Positions 34,786 to 47,279 are shown, numbered from the stretch's first letter. The stretch: 64,000 nucleotides of DNA from Homalodisca vitripennis (GCF_021130785.1 NC_060213.1:64394001-64458000), one strand, 5' to 3'. Notes: a model not told the origin generated them from the sequence alone. Translations and numbers: made by a program.

Positions 34786-36232
34786 TTTGTTACCTATAAA
34801 CGTTTTTTTTGTATTTTTGTTTTTGTAGCTATAACATTGACAGGAATGTTATAGTAATTTTTCTATTGCAATATGTGTGTACATTTGAATATAAATTCAA
34901 TTTTGAAGATTGGCTACCTACATGTTTATGTGCTTTCCATCTAATTTTGTCTGTAGCCTATAGTAAATGGCTTATACTTAAGAGTATAGCTTTAAAAATA
35001 ATATTTTTGGTGGATAACAAATGCCAATATCAAACAATTTGAAAATGGATGTTTTATCTAAATTTTTACTGAAAGTGGAAATTTACAAAATTCTGCAACC
35101 AAACGTACAGGAGTTACATTGTTCAAGGTATGTATTTATTGAGTAAACCGAATGTTTTTTCGCAAATACAATTTTCTGGCAAGTCTATACAGTAGATTAA
35201 TTGTAATTAATAACTGAAACACATGAGCAGTACTAGTAGTAGGCTATTATACAGGTTCACAGTAACCCCTGACCTTGAAATAAAATTAACTGAGTATTTA
35301 ATGAAGGTTAGATTTACTGCACATGTTTTCATACATAATATAGACCTATAGAGGGGTTTATTCCAATCATTTTATAGCAAAATTAGTACTTTTATTTGCC
35401 AAAATAACGTGATAGCATAATTTAGTCGTACGGTACGTTAGCGCTCTCATGAAACTAAAATAACGTTTCCTACTCCCTGGTTGTTTTCTGCTTGTAGCGC
35501 TGTAGAGAAACAAATTTGTTTCTATCACAACAACAATGTCAAACCACCTTCATTTTAAGCCGTTATTTTGAAGATATGATAAACAAACATAGTACAACAA
35601 CAAACATAAATAGATTTTCTTCTAAATGTAGGCTACCATTTTATATTAAAACGGTGAATTATTGAAAAGTCTGAGATCTTTTTATCTGAATTATAATTGA
35701 AATACTGATGGTGTAGTTTGTATGTATAATTGTCATGTCTTTTAAACATGACATCTCTCATTATTATATGATCAGCGGTGTGTATAGGTTGATCTTTTCG
35801 GGTTTCATTGCACAAATAAAGAACCTTTAACTACAACGAACAGTCCCCGGTAGCGAAAAAAGTTTGAAAACAAAAATACCTGTATGTGAGAAACGTATTG
35901 TATTTCATCGCCTTGAACCGAGGTATTTTTGATAATACTGCAGTTTTAAGTAAAAAAAGTGGCATCTTCGACCTATAAGAAGATACCTCATCGAATGGTT
36001 AGGGCTATTTTAAACGTAGTTGCCCGCGTAATATCAAACCAAAGAAACTGTGATCATACATATATTACATAAAAATATTGAATGAGACATATTAAATAAG
36101 CGCTAACAATAATAAGAACCGCCCAAAAGTTTTTATTAAATTCAGCAATATGTTTAATTGTATTATTTGAATGACAAAGTTGATTCTAACTCAAAACAAA
36201 AGTTATACTTACCAAATTTCCGCCGCATTTTA

Positions 36233-36274
<42 letters not shown>

Positions 36275-37555
36275 AAGTCTTATCCTTTTTTTAAGTCACG
36301 GCTGCATTTTGCCGATGTATATAAAACACAGATTTATTTTTGTTTCGTACATCATAGTACTATTAATTGCGCTGGTAAGCATATTGTAAGTAATTGCCAT
36401 TGTATCAGCTGTTCTTATTAATATAGTTAGCAGTAAAAAAGTAAAACAATTTAAACGTCACAATTTAACTTTCATGATAAATAAAAAACGATCGCAATAA
36501 TGTTATTTTTTTATTAATGATAAGATGTATACTAATATAATATTATAGTAGGACTATAAATCTAGAGTTTATAATGCTTGAACACGTATATAAAAAGTGT
36601 TCAAACGATTAAACGATTAAAGCACATACAAGCTTTTTAATTATAAAATTACCTAAGAATTATATTAAACTATCTGTGCCATAATTAATGACATATTACG
36701 TACAACACTAAACGCTACTTTAAAGTTTACGTCAAGATTTGTATTTCACAAAAAACATTTAGAGTAGAACATAAGTTTCGAATTAATTACAAGAAATGTG
36801 ATTTATACGCTAAAAAACAAGGTTCATCGTTAACTTTAAACAAGTGCGGCCTATCGGTTATTATTTGGGGAATAGAGATGCGCAATTAATACAATTAATA
36901 TAAATAATTATAGGCTGGTAAAATTAATAGTCTCGGTAATTTGCGCATTTTAGATAACACACATAAAAAACTTTTCGTTATTTGTATAATTTCATGTAAA
37001 TAAATTAGATGAAAAACAATGCACTCTTATGGTTATAATAGTCGTCAAGTTCCTGGGCGGTGATCAAAATTGTGGTCGACAGTTGCACCTGTTAAACCTC
37101 TACTAGAAGCAGTGGAAGACAACACTGGGGTAATATTCCATAATCAATCAATATTATGTTGAAATACTTAGCCTATACTGATTTAAATTTTACGAATTGC
37201 TTGGACAGAAAGTCACATTTATAAAGTTTATATTTTCACGAAGCCATGTACCCCGTAAGCCATGTACATCAACCTAGTACACTATAACATAAAAATAATG
37301 AATGGTTGCAACATGAGGTTAGACAACAAAGTATTCCAGAAGTCTGGTGAAGAAGACAAAACGACGTGAGTTTGATGACATTTTTACCCAAATGCACTTC
37401 ATCAAGACGACCCCGGCTCGATCCAAAAAGTCTAATTACAGGAAAAACTCCGACAAGCAACTCGTTTTCGACGAAATTACCGCAATTACAACATTACGGC
37501 GGTCGGCAAGCGGGTCTAAATCATCGAGGTAATTTGTAGACCAAACAAAGAGCGG
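34786..37555. other. AT-rich non-coding stretch
   Basis: No gene recognised. It includes the (AT)n microsatellite at 36236-36271. Confidence 0.45.
36236..36271. repeat. (AT)n microsatellite
   Basis: About 18 consecutive AT units; the Ile-Tyr repeats in the frames crossing it are artefacts. Confidence 0.97.
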
Positions 37556-37559
37556 GAGA

Positions 37560-37800
37560 ATGGGCTGCGTGCAGTTTACCACGGTAACGAATTTACTTTA
37601 TGACGGAAACATAAAAAGTGAGGTTATGTAGGCGGGTGACATCTGACCGGATGTGGACCGGTCCGCACTTCCGTTTCGGCGCTAGTCGCTGCCGACTTGA
37701 TATCATAATCACATTGTTGTGCCTCGCTGGCCGTGACTGGCGCCAGGAAATGTGTTCGCTTTCCCGCGTTTCCTGCTCTCTCACATGTGACTGCGTAATT
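37560..37800. promoter_or_regulatory. GC-rich island with E2F-like site
   Basis: CpG-rich; carries CTTTCCCGCG (about 37758), an E2F-type core, and GCACTTCCGTTTC (about 37666), an ETS-like core. A 117-aa plus-strand frame (37618-37971) begins here but is unlike any family I recognise and runs out into AT-rich DNA, so it is not called as a gene. Confidence 0.25.
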
Positions 37801-38199
37801 ACCTTTTGTCTTTGTTATCTTTTAGGAATCTTTTCGAGTCTGCAGCTCGTTATTTTTGTGTTGTTTCATTTCTCTTTGAAGAACCGAGTTGATGAACACT
37901 ATTTTTCAGGGCCAACCTTGATGTTATCATACGGAAGGGTATGTCTCGGGCGTTTTATTTATTATATTTAGACACGACGTAATGGCTTTCTTTGTTACAG
38001 ACCACGCCCTCCGGATGCGTTACGGGGAACGTTTTTACACCCTTCGATAAAAGTGACGGTAGGGCTTAAATAAAAGCACTAAGCATAATATACGAAGAAA
38101 CCATTAAACGGTTATTTTATTTCAGTAACTGCTCCATAATGATGGTGATAGTTGATTTTAATGAGAAAAAACCAAGTCGTAAATATAAATAATAGTAAT

Positions 38200-38640
38200 G
38201 GGATGAATGTGAAAATCCACACTGGAAATAGGCGACATAACGCGGAGAGAAACGGCGAGTGGGGCAATCTAGGGCGAGGAATGTTCGTTCAGTGGAAACC
38301 AAAACGACCACAATCCGTATATTGTTATCGGTCCACTAATGCACCGGGTAAAACACGTGGGCGGACAGTAAGATAAACAAAACTGGTAGTGAGTGGTCTG
38401 TGGAATGGAGGAGAGAGGGAGCGAGAGAGATGGAGGACAGACGTGAACCCGACTCGAACCGTCCTCTCTTCTAATGAGAGCCCTCGCATCGCAGCGGCTG
38501 AAAAATGAGTCGGCCAGTTGAGGAAAATTAATAAGAGCGCGGCGACGAGGTGAAGTCTATATTGAGAGCTCGTGATAAATGAGCGCGGTGTATGAGGTAT
38601 GAGTGAAGACTGGACTGGATTTTGAATTATGGGAAAGAAT
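38200..38640. promoter_or_regulatory. GC-rich island with GAGA tract
   Basis: Contains GGAGAGAGGGAGCGAGAGAG (38410-38429), a purine tract with several GAGAG cores of the kind bound by GAGA factor in insects, followed by CG-rich DNA to about 38600. No exon supported. Confidence 0.3.
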
Positions 38641-39224
38641 GAGGCAACAGTGTGTAGAGGACAGCATACGAGACACCAACCCTATGTTGTTTCAATATAT
38701 ATCATATCAGAAGTAAGATAATATTTATTAAAACAACACATTTGAATAGTCGCGTCATTTTTTTAAAGTATTAAAAATATTGTTAACATACATCACGACG
38801 AATAGAAGTGTAATACCTCTGAGTTGCAAGTTTCTTAATAACCAGAAAAAACATAATTCATTAATAGGACTAACGGGCCTGGTAAAATTACTGAACCCTT
38901 GTTTCTGTTTCCAGGTTACACATTTATAGAATTAATTATCAAGCGGGGTAATAAATGTTCGCACCACTGTATTGGCACATCGTCGACTCTTCAGGCTTCT
39001 CAGAACAATTTTTGTAAGCTATCTTCATTCCGTAGATTATCTAACATGGAATTACTTATCCGTATTCTAATGCAACTCAAATGCCGATCAAAGAAGATTA
39101 TATTATGTAATATTATTGTATCAACACAAAGTTCGACTCAACTGAAGAGTCAATAAGTGAATATTTATTATAACTATATTATTTTTATGAATTCACACAA
39201 CGTGGTTTGCGAAGAGCCACCGGC
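38641..39224. other. Non-coding stretch
   Basis: Nothing recognised. Confidence 0.45.
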
Positions 39225-39510
39225 TTTTCAAGAAGAATATAATGTTTCAAAGTAAATAATATTAGAGGAAAACAGCCAATGTCAGGAAGGAAAGCAATAT
39301 CCCTTTCACGTGAAACGTGTTGAAAAATAATAATAAGTAAACTGAGATGAAATAAAACACTTGCACGATTTGGAAGATTGATTTTATCATTGGAACACAA
39401 CTAACCTAATACATTTAAAAAAAGAGTGATAGTATTGAAAAATCACCTGTGCATCTTTGTGCATAAGACATGCAATCGCATACTAGAGCTACTTTTAAAA
39501 ATAGGAAAGA
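39225..39510 (+). repeat. Single copy of the repeat arrayed at 42.8-43.8 kb ('R-C')
   Basis: Blocks in order: CAGGAAGGAAAG, GTGAAACGTGTTGAAAAATA, ATAATAAGTAAACTGAGAT, TTTGGAAGATTGATTTTATC, AAAGAGTGATAG, CCTGTGCATCTTTGTGCATA. The same blocks in the same order make up the array at 42765-43760. Confidence 0.85.
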
Positions 39511-40200
39511 ATTCAACTTAGCAGAAAGGCAGTTTTGAATCCCCATCTTTCTCCGTATGCTTATGTAATAAATTAAGTTATCACTTGTTAATATTGCAAA
39601 TTAAAAAAGAAATATATCATTACAGAACACAGCATAACACTTTTACTTTTTAAATGCAAAGTAGAAATATGGATCCTCTGAAAGCAAGAGTTAATGAATG
39701 TATTATAACTTTAAAAAAACGTTGAATCTTTGTATCATAATTATCAAATACTATATCCCATACAAATATCTTGCTATCCTTGACTCGTTGAGTGCAGAAG
39801 ACTCCATGGTGCGTGCTGTTCCGTAAGAATACGCTTTTTCTGTAAGGTTTAAAATTTATTAATATTTAAATAATGAGTACAGCAAAGTTTTTTAATGAGA
39901 TTTTTTCTGAATAACACAAAATATATTGAAAAACTAATCACCGTTATGACGCGTATTAATTAAATCTTTAAAATGAGACAACTATTATAAATCTACGCCT
40001 AAACATAAGGGCGAATGACCGCATGAGGTTTAACATGATGGAGGAAAAACTCATTTTACTACAGCCAGCTCTTAGTGTGTTAAGTTCTTGTACCCTTTAA
40101 CTTTCAATAAACATTGTTATATATTTTTAAATCACGATGGAGGGGTTTCTGCTAAGCATCATTCTGTAATACATATATTTTCTATATGACTCAGATCCTG
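39511..40200. other. AT-rich non-coding stretch
   Basis: Nothing recognised. Confidence 0.45.
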
Positions 40201-40620
40201 CTACCTGACTCAGTGATCTTTACTGAACGAAGTCACTGAACCCAACTCCCAACCAGAAGTTGCCATTCGTCTTTCCACCCACCCAGAATTCTTCCCTCTT
40301 GATGTCACGAAGGGACAGTTCCGCGGAGTCAGCTCCACGTGTGGGGGCATGGAAGCACACACCACGGCAGGGTAAAGTGGATGCCGATAATACGATGATT
40401 TACTGCTGGCCTTCTCTAGTCGACAAAGCTAAGTAGTGTGGCGCCCGACGCTCCGTCTGGCCAGCGGTCATTCCTAGTCCGGCCCTGCTAGGACCAAATA
40501 TTTGGCACACGTGCCTCCACTCGTCCTCCACTCTTCTGTAAATCATTGTTTTACCGGGGCCTAGGGCGAGTCGACAAGTCGGTTCTCGCTTTGTGCGTTG
40601 TAAAACAAAAAACGACAGAA
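40201..40620. promoter_or_regulatory. GC-rich island, possibly containing a hAT-like end
   Basis: GC-rich; includes an E-box CACGTG (about 40336 and 40507). On the minus strand CAGGGCCGGACTAGG begins at 40487, resembling the hAT-type start at 47768. A 96-aa minus-strand frame has no recognised domain. Confidence 0.2.
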
Positions 40621-42764
40621 TGTGCCCTGTTAAAATCGTGTTTGATTTTAAGATAACACGCGCGGAACCGATGGTTACAAGATCCCCCAAGTGGAGGATA
40701 CCTCATCTAAAAATTGGTCCGACCTGCTATGGGTTTAGGAAACATCTTTCCCATAGTCAAGTTTTGCTATTTAAACCTTGTTGTGATTAGTAGGCGATTG
40801 ATTTGAACGTAGGCCGATCGTTTTATGTATTAGGATTTTGTAGAGTGAATAGGCTATTAGCGACAAATTAAATTAAATTTGAAATTGCATCAAATACTAA
40901 AAAGGTGCACACAAAATTTTCCACAATGGTCAGTGAAATTTAAAAAATGGTTGAAAAATAATTGATACGAACCAAAATATTTTACCATTATTTTTTCTCC
41001 GTATACGTGCACCTGAGTAAACGAGATTCACTGTTATACGGGATATGTCTTGTGAATGTGTCTAATACTTTACGCTACAGTATTTTATGAATAAACTATA
41101 AATTAACTCGGTGGCGTGTATAGAAAATTATATTCAGGAGGAGGGGAGGGGGCTGTCACACGGGGTTGTTTAGTAAATATAAAAAACAAATAGGGCCTTA
41201 AGAATGTTCTCCCGGGAAATTGTTGAGGTTTAAGACCTCACAAATGTGTTCTAGTTTAAAACAAACTTTTTGGATGAAATGTTATTGTTTATCTTTCAAA
41301 ATTTCGGGGGGGAAAGTGTCTTAAGCCCCCTGAGCCATTCCTTTACATACCCCTATGAATAACTTATATATATCTACATCATCAAGAGGAATTCAGTAAA
41401 ATACGTTTATATTTAATGCTTGTAAAATGTAGAAGTAGCCTACCCGGACTCAATGTTATGGGTTCAAATCTGAATATTGCCAAACTTAAATTTGGTCTTG
41501 ACTAGCAACATTTTGAAACTCCCAAAAACTAAATACTTCGGTAAGAAACAACCCCGGGTTCAAAGTAAAGCTAAATTGTGTACACATTTACGGAACACCA
41601 TATCTTTTTGTAGAACTCATGGAAACTTCCTTATGGACTATAATAAGATTTCCAGATATGCCAGTTCAGCCAAAGAACAATACCCATTGTTCACAAAGTG
41701 TCTGAAAATGATGGGTTTAAGATTTTGGAAAAATTTGAATTTGTACACAATAATAAAAAAATTGAAGAAATGAAAAATAATGTTTTAATGGTAGTTAGAA
41801 ATAAAATAAAAATATTTCAAATAAGAAAAATAATGCGGAGCAGTATATTTTCTGTGTATTTTTCATGGCTATAAAAGCAACAAAATAAAATATTAATTAT
41901 ATTTTTTTTAATTCCAATCGAGCCTTCATGAATAAAGTATTTTAATGCAACGCATCGATAATTGAATATTTTCTATGCGCCATCACGGATAATCTGACTC
42001 CAACAATGATCGCTGATTTCGTATGCAAAGTCGAAACAACCCGTCTACTGAACGTGGCGAAGTCGAACCGATGGTCTGGAAAGTCCTTAGTCCTGGAGTG
42101 GGCGGGCGGCTGTAAGTCTTGGAGCAGGTGTCTTGCCGGTCCACCGGTCCCAGGTGTACCCATATCCATACCCGTGCCAGTTAGTTCCGCAACCCTCCGC
42201 CAGGATGTATTATGGATGAGCACCTGGACTGTGGAATGGAACATAACTCGCGTGCAATTGGTAGAAATCTGAGGGTTCAATATTTACAAGTTCTGACTGA
42301 ACAACTTTTGCCTGTATTAGATTTTTGTACAGCATCTAAAACAAGCATTCTAACATATATTAGAGATCAATATAGAAAATTTATAAAATTACACGAATAA
42401 TGAAGCATTTATGAACATTTTATTTTAAACGGCTGAAATGTTCTTACTCAAACTTGTTTCTGTGTTATAGATTAGCTTAAAATATCAGTACCTAGAGATA
42501 TGAATCTACTATGTTTACCAAGTGGGCAGTGAGGAGTTGTGTGTAGTGAACTATGGTATAGTACATTATAAGCACGTAGTATATAATCCTTGATCACGTA
42601 TATCAGTACTTATCTACTGCTAACCCTTATTGTCGTAGTGGCTTAGGTGATGTAATGAGAATTATTATTGGGATGTGGAGAACAGTCAGCTTGTTTATAG
42701 CTTTGAATGGTAGTGTAACTCAAAATTTTCCAAAAATAACAATATTCAAACGTTTAAACAGAGC
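40621..42764. other. Non-coding stretch with unassigned small frames
   Basis: A 98-aa plus-strand frame (41477-41773) and a 62-aa frame (42212-42400) are lysine- or leucine-rich but match no family I recognise. At 41290-41365 AATTTCGGGGGGGAAAG...AAGCCCCCTGAGCC resembles decayed transposon-end text. Between 42000 and 42240 a GC-richer block has overlapping frames on both strands. Confidence 0.3.
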
Positions 42765-43760
42765 CTTTTCAAGAAGCATATAATTTTTTCAAAGTAAAAA
42801 TATTAGGAAAAACAGTCACTATCAAGAAGGAAAGAAATAGCATTTTCGCGTGAAACACGTTGAAAAATAATAATAAGTAAACTGAGATTGAAATCAAACA
42901 CTTGCTTGAATTGGAAGAGTGATAACACCAATCACTGGAACACTTAAATAACCTATTGAATTGAAAAAAGAGTGATAGTCTCGAAAAATCATCTGTGCAT
43001 CTTTGTGCATAAAATGCGAGCAATCGTATGCTAAAGATACTTTTAAAAGCACCCTTTTAAAGAAATCTTGAATAGGAAGAAATGTAAAACATTTGCTTGA
43101 TTTGGAAGATTGATTTTATCACTGGGACACTTAAATATTTATATATTTAAAAGTAAAACAAATTATAAAAAACAGTCAGTATCAGGAAGGAAAGAATATC
43201 ATTTTCTCATGAAACACGTTGAAAAATAATAATAAGTAAACTAAGATTGAAATCAAACACTTGCTAGTTTTGTAAGATTAACGTTTTCACTGGAAAACTT
43301 AAATATCCTAATAAATTAAAAAAGAGTGATAGTCTCAAATATTCGCCTGTGCATCTTTGTGCATAAAAGGCAAGCAATAGTATATACTAGAGCTACTTTT
43401 AAAACTACGTTTTTAAAGAAATCTTGATTAAAAAAATGTAAAACATTTGCTTGATTTGGAAGATTGATTTTATCACTGGATCACTTAAATAACCTAATAA
43501 AATTAAAAAAGGGATATTCTCGAAAAATCACATGTGCATAAGGCATGCAAGCGTATACTAGAGGCATTTAAAAAAATACTTTTTAAAAGAAATGTAAAAC
43601 ACTTGGTTGATTTGGAATATTGATTTTATCACGGGAGCACTTAAATATTCTAATAAATTTAAAAAAAGAGTGATGGTCTCGAAAAATCACCTGTGCATAA
43701 GGCATGCAATTATATATTAGAGCTACTTTGAAATATACGTTTAAAGAAATCTTGAATAAA
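42765..43760 (+). repeat. Nested tandem array of repeat 'R-C'
   Basis: The landmark AGTGATAGTCTC or its variant occurs at about 42971, 43325, 43511 and 43669, giving spacings of about 354, 186 and 158. Long units include the CAGGAAGGAAAG / GTTGAAAAATAATAATAAGT block; shorter ones lack it. So deletions of half-units occurred inside the array. A lone copy lies at 39225-39510. Unit function unknown. Confidence 0.85.
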
Positions 43761-43789
43761 GAAAGATGTGAAGGTTCAAGATGATCTTA

Positions 43790-44135
43790 GTTTCCAGATG
43801 ATCTAAACTCATCTGGAGAGGTCTCCGGTTACTCGAGGTCGACGCGAGCGGTAAGTAAGCAATTACCAGTCTATCTACAATGGGAGGCCCCATGGGCCCG
43901 GGGCCCGTCCGAGCAGTCCTGACTATTAATATAGCTGCCGCTGATCATATCCTAGGCGCTGGTCCTGCAATCCTGGGTCACGTCCTGCCCGCCCCCATCC
44001 ACTCGGGCTTTGTTTGATCAGCGGCACTTCTGTCGGGTCTAGTTGAATCGGGACAGGATCTTTGATGTCACTTTAAAACTAAGTGACTTTGCCGTTGTCA
44101 TGGTAACAAATCCTTTGACATTCAAAGATTGGTTG
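43790..44135. promoter_or_regulatory. Regulatory-looking block: RFX X-box plus TCF-like sites
   Basis: GTTGTCATGGTAAC at 44094-44107 is a near-perfect palindromic X-box of the kind bound by RFX factors. CTTTGAT (44060) and an inverted pair CTTTGA-CAT-TCAAAG (44113-44127) resemble TCF/LEF cores. The left part (43820-44040) is GC-rich. A strong donor-like GCG|GTAAGTAAG has its GT at 43851, preceded by TTTCCAG at 43793-43799, but a 53-nt micro-exon could not be supported. Enhancer or promoter role is inference. Confidence 0.35.
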
Positions 44136-44204
44136 ATCAAGTAAAGAATCTGAATAATTAAAAAAATGTCTGCATGTTTATTAACACGTGGTACATTTAC
44201 AACT

Positions 44205-44300
44205 TGATGAAGAGAGCAGATCTAAGTTGTCGAAACATCATGTTACAGCTTTTTCAATCATCAATAATGGCCGTTCAGCAAATGCTCTACACAGATATTG
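44205..44300 (+). repeat. Transposon-edge-like motif GATGAAG...TCGAAACATC
   Basis: GATGAAGAGAGCAGATC, GTTGTCGAAACATC and CAATAATGGC follow the same layout as the 'R-A' repeat at 8535 but with different text; a distant member or an unrelated element with the same motif pair. Confidence 0.35.
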
Positions 44301-44329
44301 AACGTTTTTATTTTCAATAATAATAATAA

Positions 44330-45905
44330 TAATATTCTTTATTGCAGGAAACAATTAACAATAGTTGTATTGCAAGCGTCATATAGAAATAAAAGTCCCA
44401 ATCTAATAACTAACACAATTTTAATTCTAAGTAAAAATAATAGATAAATAAATATAAAATAAGAATTACTTTTTGGGTACGTAACACCTGTCGCCGTTTC
44501 CTCGATAGTGGCCAAATTTTCTTGGATATCAGAAGGGGAGTTCGAAAATTTTTGTTTTAATCGAGATTTAAATTGTTTGTGGTTATTGACGCGTTTGATC
44601 TCTTCAGTGAGCCTATTGACTAGCCTTACACCAACCTGAGATGGCAAGCATTCAAAAACAGTAGTTCTGTGCTGTGCCATACGAAAGTTGTCTCGGCCTC
44701 TAGTTCCGTATTGGTGTACGTCGCTACCCCGAAGTGAGACGCACTTGAATCGGCAGTATGGCACGACGTCGAGAATGTAGATGCTAGGCAAAGTCCGTAA
44801 TCCAAGCTCCACGAAGGCCACTTTACACGACTTTCTTTGATTTAATTTGTAAATGATTCTGACAGATTTCTTTTGCATTCTAAACACTCTATTAAATTTG
44901 TATCTAAAACAGCCACCCCACAATCTTAGACCATAATCTAAATATGGATGTATTAGGCCAAAGAAAGCTGTCCAGAATGTCCAATGAACAGAATTTTGCC
45001 AAATTGCGTAAGACATAAATGCCAGAAGCAACCTTTGAACAGACACTCTCAATGTGATCGTTCCATGTCAGCCCCTGATCAAGGTGCATCCCAAGAAACT
45101 TGGTGGATTCTTCTTATTCTATTATGGTTTCATCCACCATCACAATTGGTCGGATTTCGTTTTCATGTTGCCGAAAACAGAAATTGATAACGCTTGTTTT
45201 GAACAATTTATTTTCAAATTAATATTGGAAAAATGATCAATGCACGAGTTGAGTTTTTCGAAGGCTTTGATTTCAAGATCTGTTTTGGTTTTTGGTTTAT
45301 TGCAGAGAGTCGTATCGTCAGCATACTGAATCATCTTTCCATTATGGATTGATGAACTCAATCTGTTGACGTAGACGAGAAATAGGACAGGCCCTAGAAT
45401 CGATCCCTGTGGGACTCCATAGGACATTTTAACTTTGCCTGATAGGCTATTCGCGATCTGCACACACTGCTCTCTATCATTTAGGTATGCCGAGAGCCAT
45501 TTGTGAGGCAAACCACGAACACCGCTTGACCATAACTGGTGCAACAGTATTTCATGATGCACACAGTCAAAGGCCTTTGAGAGGTCGAGAAATATGCTAA
45601 GCACATGTTCCCGCCTCTCCAAACCATCGACAACAGAATCAATGAGACTCGTGACAGCATCAATAGCCGATTTGTTTTTTCTAAATCCAAATTGTTCATG
45701 ACAAATAACTTCAAAGAAATTGAAGAAATCTTCTAATCGTCGAAGTAAGGCTTTTTCGAAAATTTTGCTGAGGACCGGAAGAATGGAAATAGGACGATAG
45801 TTACTTGCGACATACAGTAAGGATCGTCCTTTTTAAAAATTGGAATGACTTTTGCTGTCTTCAAAGTGGACGGGAAGACGCCTTGGGCGAACGACAGGTT
45901 TCATA
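44330..45905 (-). pseudogene. Jockey/CR1-type LINE, 5'-truncated, RT nearly complete but broken
   Basis: Minus strand, in order: AKVIPIFKK (about 45850), ASNYRPISILPV after a frameshift, then a 160-aa frame (45140-45622) with FLDLSKAFDCVHHEILL, YGVPQGSILGPVLFLVYV and the catalytic YADDTTL; a thumb with [15 protein letters not shown]; and a C-terminal frame (44339-45052) with [13 protein letters not shown] and a cysteine/arginine-rich tail. At least three frameshifts or stops separate the pieces, so it is inactive. The sequence ends with CCTGCAATAAAG and an (ATT)n tail, an intact LINE 3' terminus. ORF1 and the endonuclease are missing. This is the least decayed RT of the window. The scrap at 594-655 is the same family. 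Confidence 0.93.
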
Positions 45906-46139
45906 ATTGAAAGTTCAAATTTAATGCAGCTATTGCAATAAAACGAGTCTAGTAAGGGTAGTATATTGTTACCTTATAATTGGTATAAGTGGTTAAAATA
46001 TATTTTAAAATGCTTCAGGATATAAACTTTGCTTTCTGTTGTTAAGTCAGAAAGGCCAACAGGTGGTAAGGGTGTAAAGTTGTAAACAATGCGAATATCC
46101 TGCTATTAAAGTTTATTGATGTGAGTAATAATTATATGT
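45906..46139. other. Short spacer
   Basis: No feature recognised between the LINE's truncated end and the promoter-like island. Confidence 0.4.
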
Positions 46140-46400
46140 ACTTAAGTGGCTGAGAGCTATTTGGCGGGAAAGCAAATGCAAGGACTCGACTCGCCTCTCG
46201 CAGCTCATTAAAAGGTACGCAACGCGCATGCGCCGCGCTATTGGCTATTGTCGAGATAACCTAGACAGTCACTACACGGGAGTGCTTCCTAATTAATGCG
46301 CGCGCACTCGGACCAGCAGCGCATGCGCACGACTCGACTTCATGGGAACAACCGGGGGAATCGAGGTGCAATTTAGCGGTGGCATAAATAATTTAACCTG
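46140..46400. promoter_or_regulatory. Housekeeping-promoter-like island: two NRF-1/Ewg palindromes, CCAAT and E2F cores
   Basis: GCGCATGCGC occurs twice (46224-46233 and 46319-46328), each within the full YGCGCAYGCGCR consensus bound by NRF-1, whose insect relative is Erect wing. Between them lies an inverted CCAAT box (ATTGG, 46240-46244). To the left, GGCGGGAAA (46163-46171) is an E2F core. The block is CpG-rich in AT-rich DNA. No TATA box is seen. To the right an ATG at 46343 gives a 19-codon frame only. No exon of either flank was identified, so which strand is transcribed is unknown; such promoters are often bidirectional. Confidence 0.45.
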
Positions 46401-47279
46401 ATCATCTGGGAGAACTTCCTTTGTCAACAAACCTGGGATAGTCGCGATAATCTTCATGCAGTTGTATTTAGATTAGGAGTAGATACAGCTTTGAAGATTA
46501 ACTCATTTTTGGATATTAATGATCTCTAGGATAAGGCCGGCGTCGTCTCAATTTGTAAGAGGAGTGCATTCATCAGCTCAATTTTGAACAATAACTGAAA
46601 TGGTTCATCTTAATATAAGCTATTAAATACGAATTTGGGAATTTGGCTGAAATGTTTGGCTTACACTTCCAGACATGATTCTCTAAATCCTCTCCTGCTC
46701 CTATATGGATAAACGGTTACCCTAGAAGAGATGAAGAATCCATTTACAACCTGTAAAATAGAAGTACAGTAAGTATTTAAATATCCAATAATTGAAACTC
46801 GTTCTGTCTCTGAATACGAGGTTAATGGCATCATATTATCATCTACTCAATCGATTCGACGTGGAATCCGGTCTTTTTGTAGCGAGCTCTCAATGAGTTT
46901 ATTGCTTGAGATCGCGACCAGGTAGGTGGTCAGTCTGCACAGAAGAATCACGACCTCGATTTTACGAGGCAGTCAGAGAACAAGATAATCACCAAAGCTG
47001 CATGACCTACAAGGGATAAGGCTGCTTATACTGACACTTCCTAATCGCGCTGTATGATCTTAAAATAAGATTTGTACTACTGTACATTTTATTGTACTGT
47101 TTTTTGTTTTGAACACAAAAAAGATAAAAACTTTCTGCATAAACTGACGATACTTTCGAATTTTCATATTGAAATATTATTACATAGCGGCGGAAGAATT
47201 CCACTGAGTTATTCAGACGACACAAACGCCAATATATCATGTTTTGTCTTGTCGTTTGCGTGTCACTCATAAACAATAA
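46401..47279. other. Non-coding stretch
   Basis: Nothing recognised; short frames on both strands near 47007-47276 overlap and lack motifs. Confidence 0.4.

Noticed and set aside
37618..37971. 117-aa plus-strand frame from a GC-rich island
   Set aside because: Extends only because of low stop frequency in GC-rich DNA; composition Cys/Leu-rich without family match.
38440..38490. tRNA-like hairpin on the minus strand (stem CTCTC/GAGAG with a 7-base loop, followed by GGTTCGAGTC)
   Set aside because: No A-box or D arm, the T stem does not pair, and no acceptor stem is visible; a chance resemblance.
41455..41480. B-box-like GGGTTCAAATC
   Set aside because: No A-box at the right distance upstream and no cloverleaf.
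41477..42400. 98-aa and 62-aa plus-strand frames
   Set aside because: Lys- and Leu-rich but no domain or splice evidence; frames of this length are expected in 64 kb of AT-rich DNA.
43793..43851. 53-nt micro-exon between TTTCCAG and GTAAGTAAG
   Set aside because: Open in only one frame, no flanking exons, and the acceptor lacks a good pyrimidine tract.
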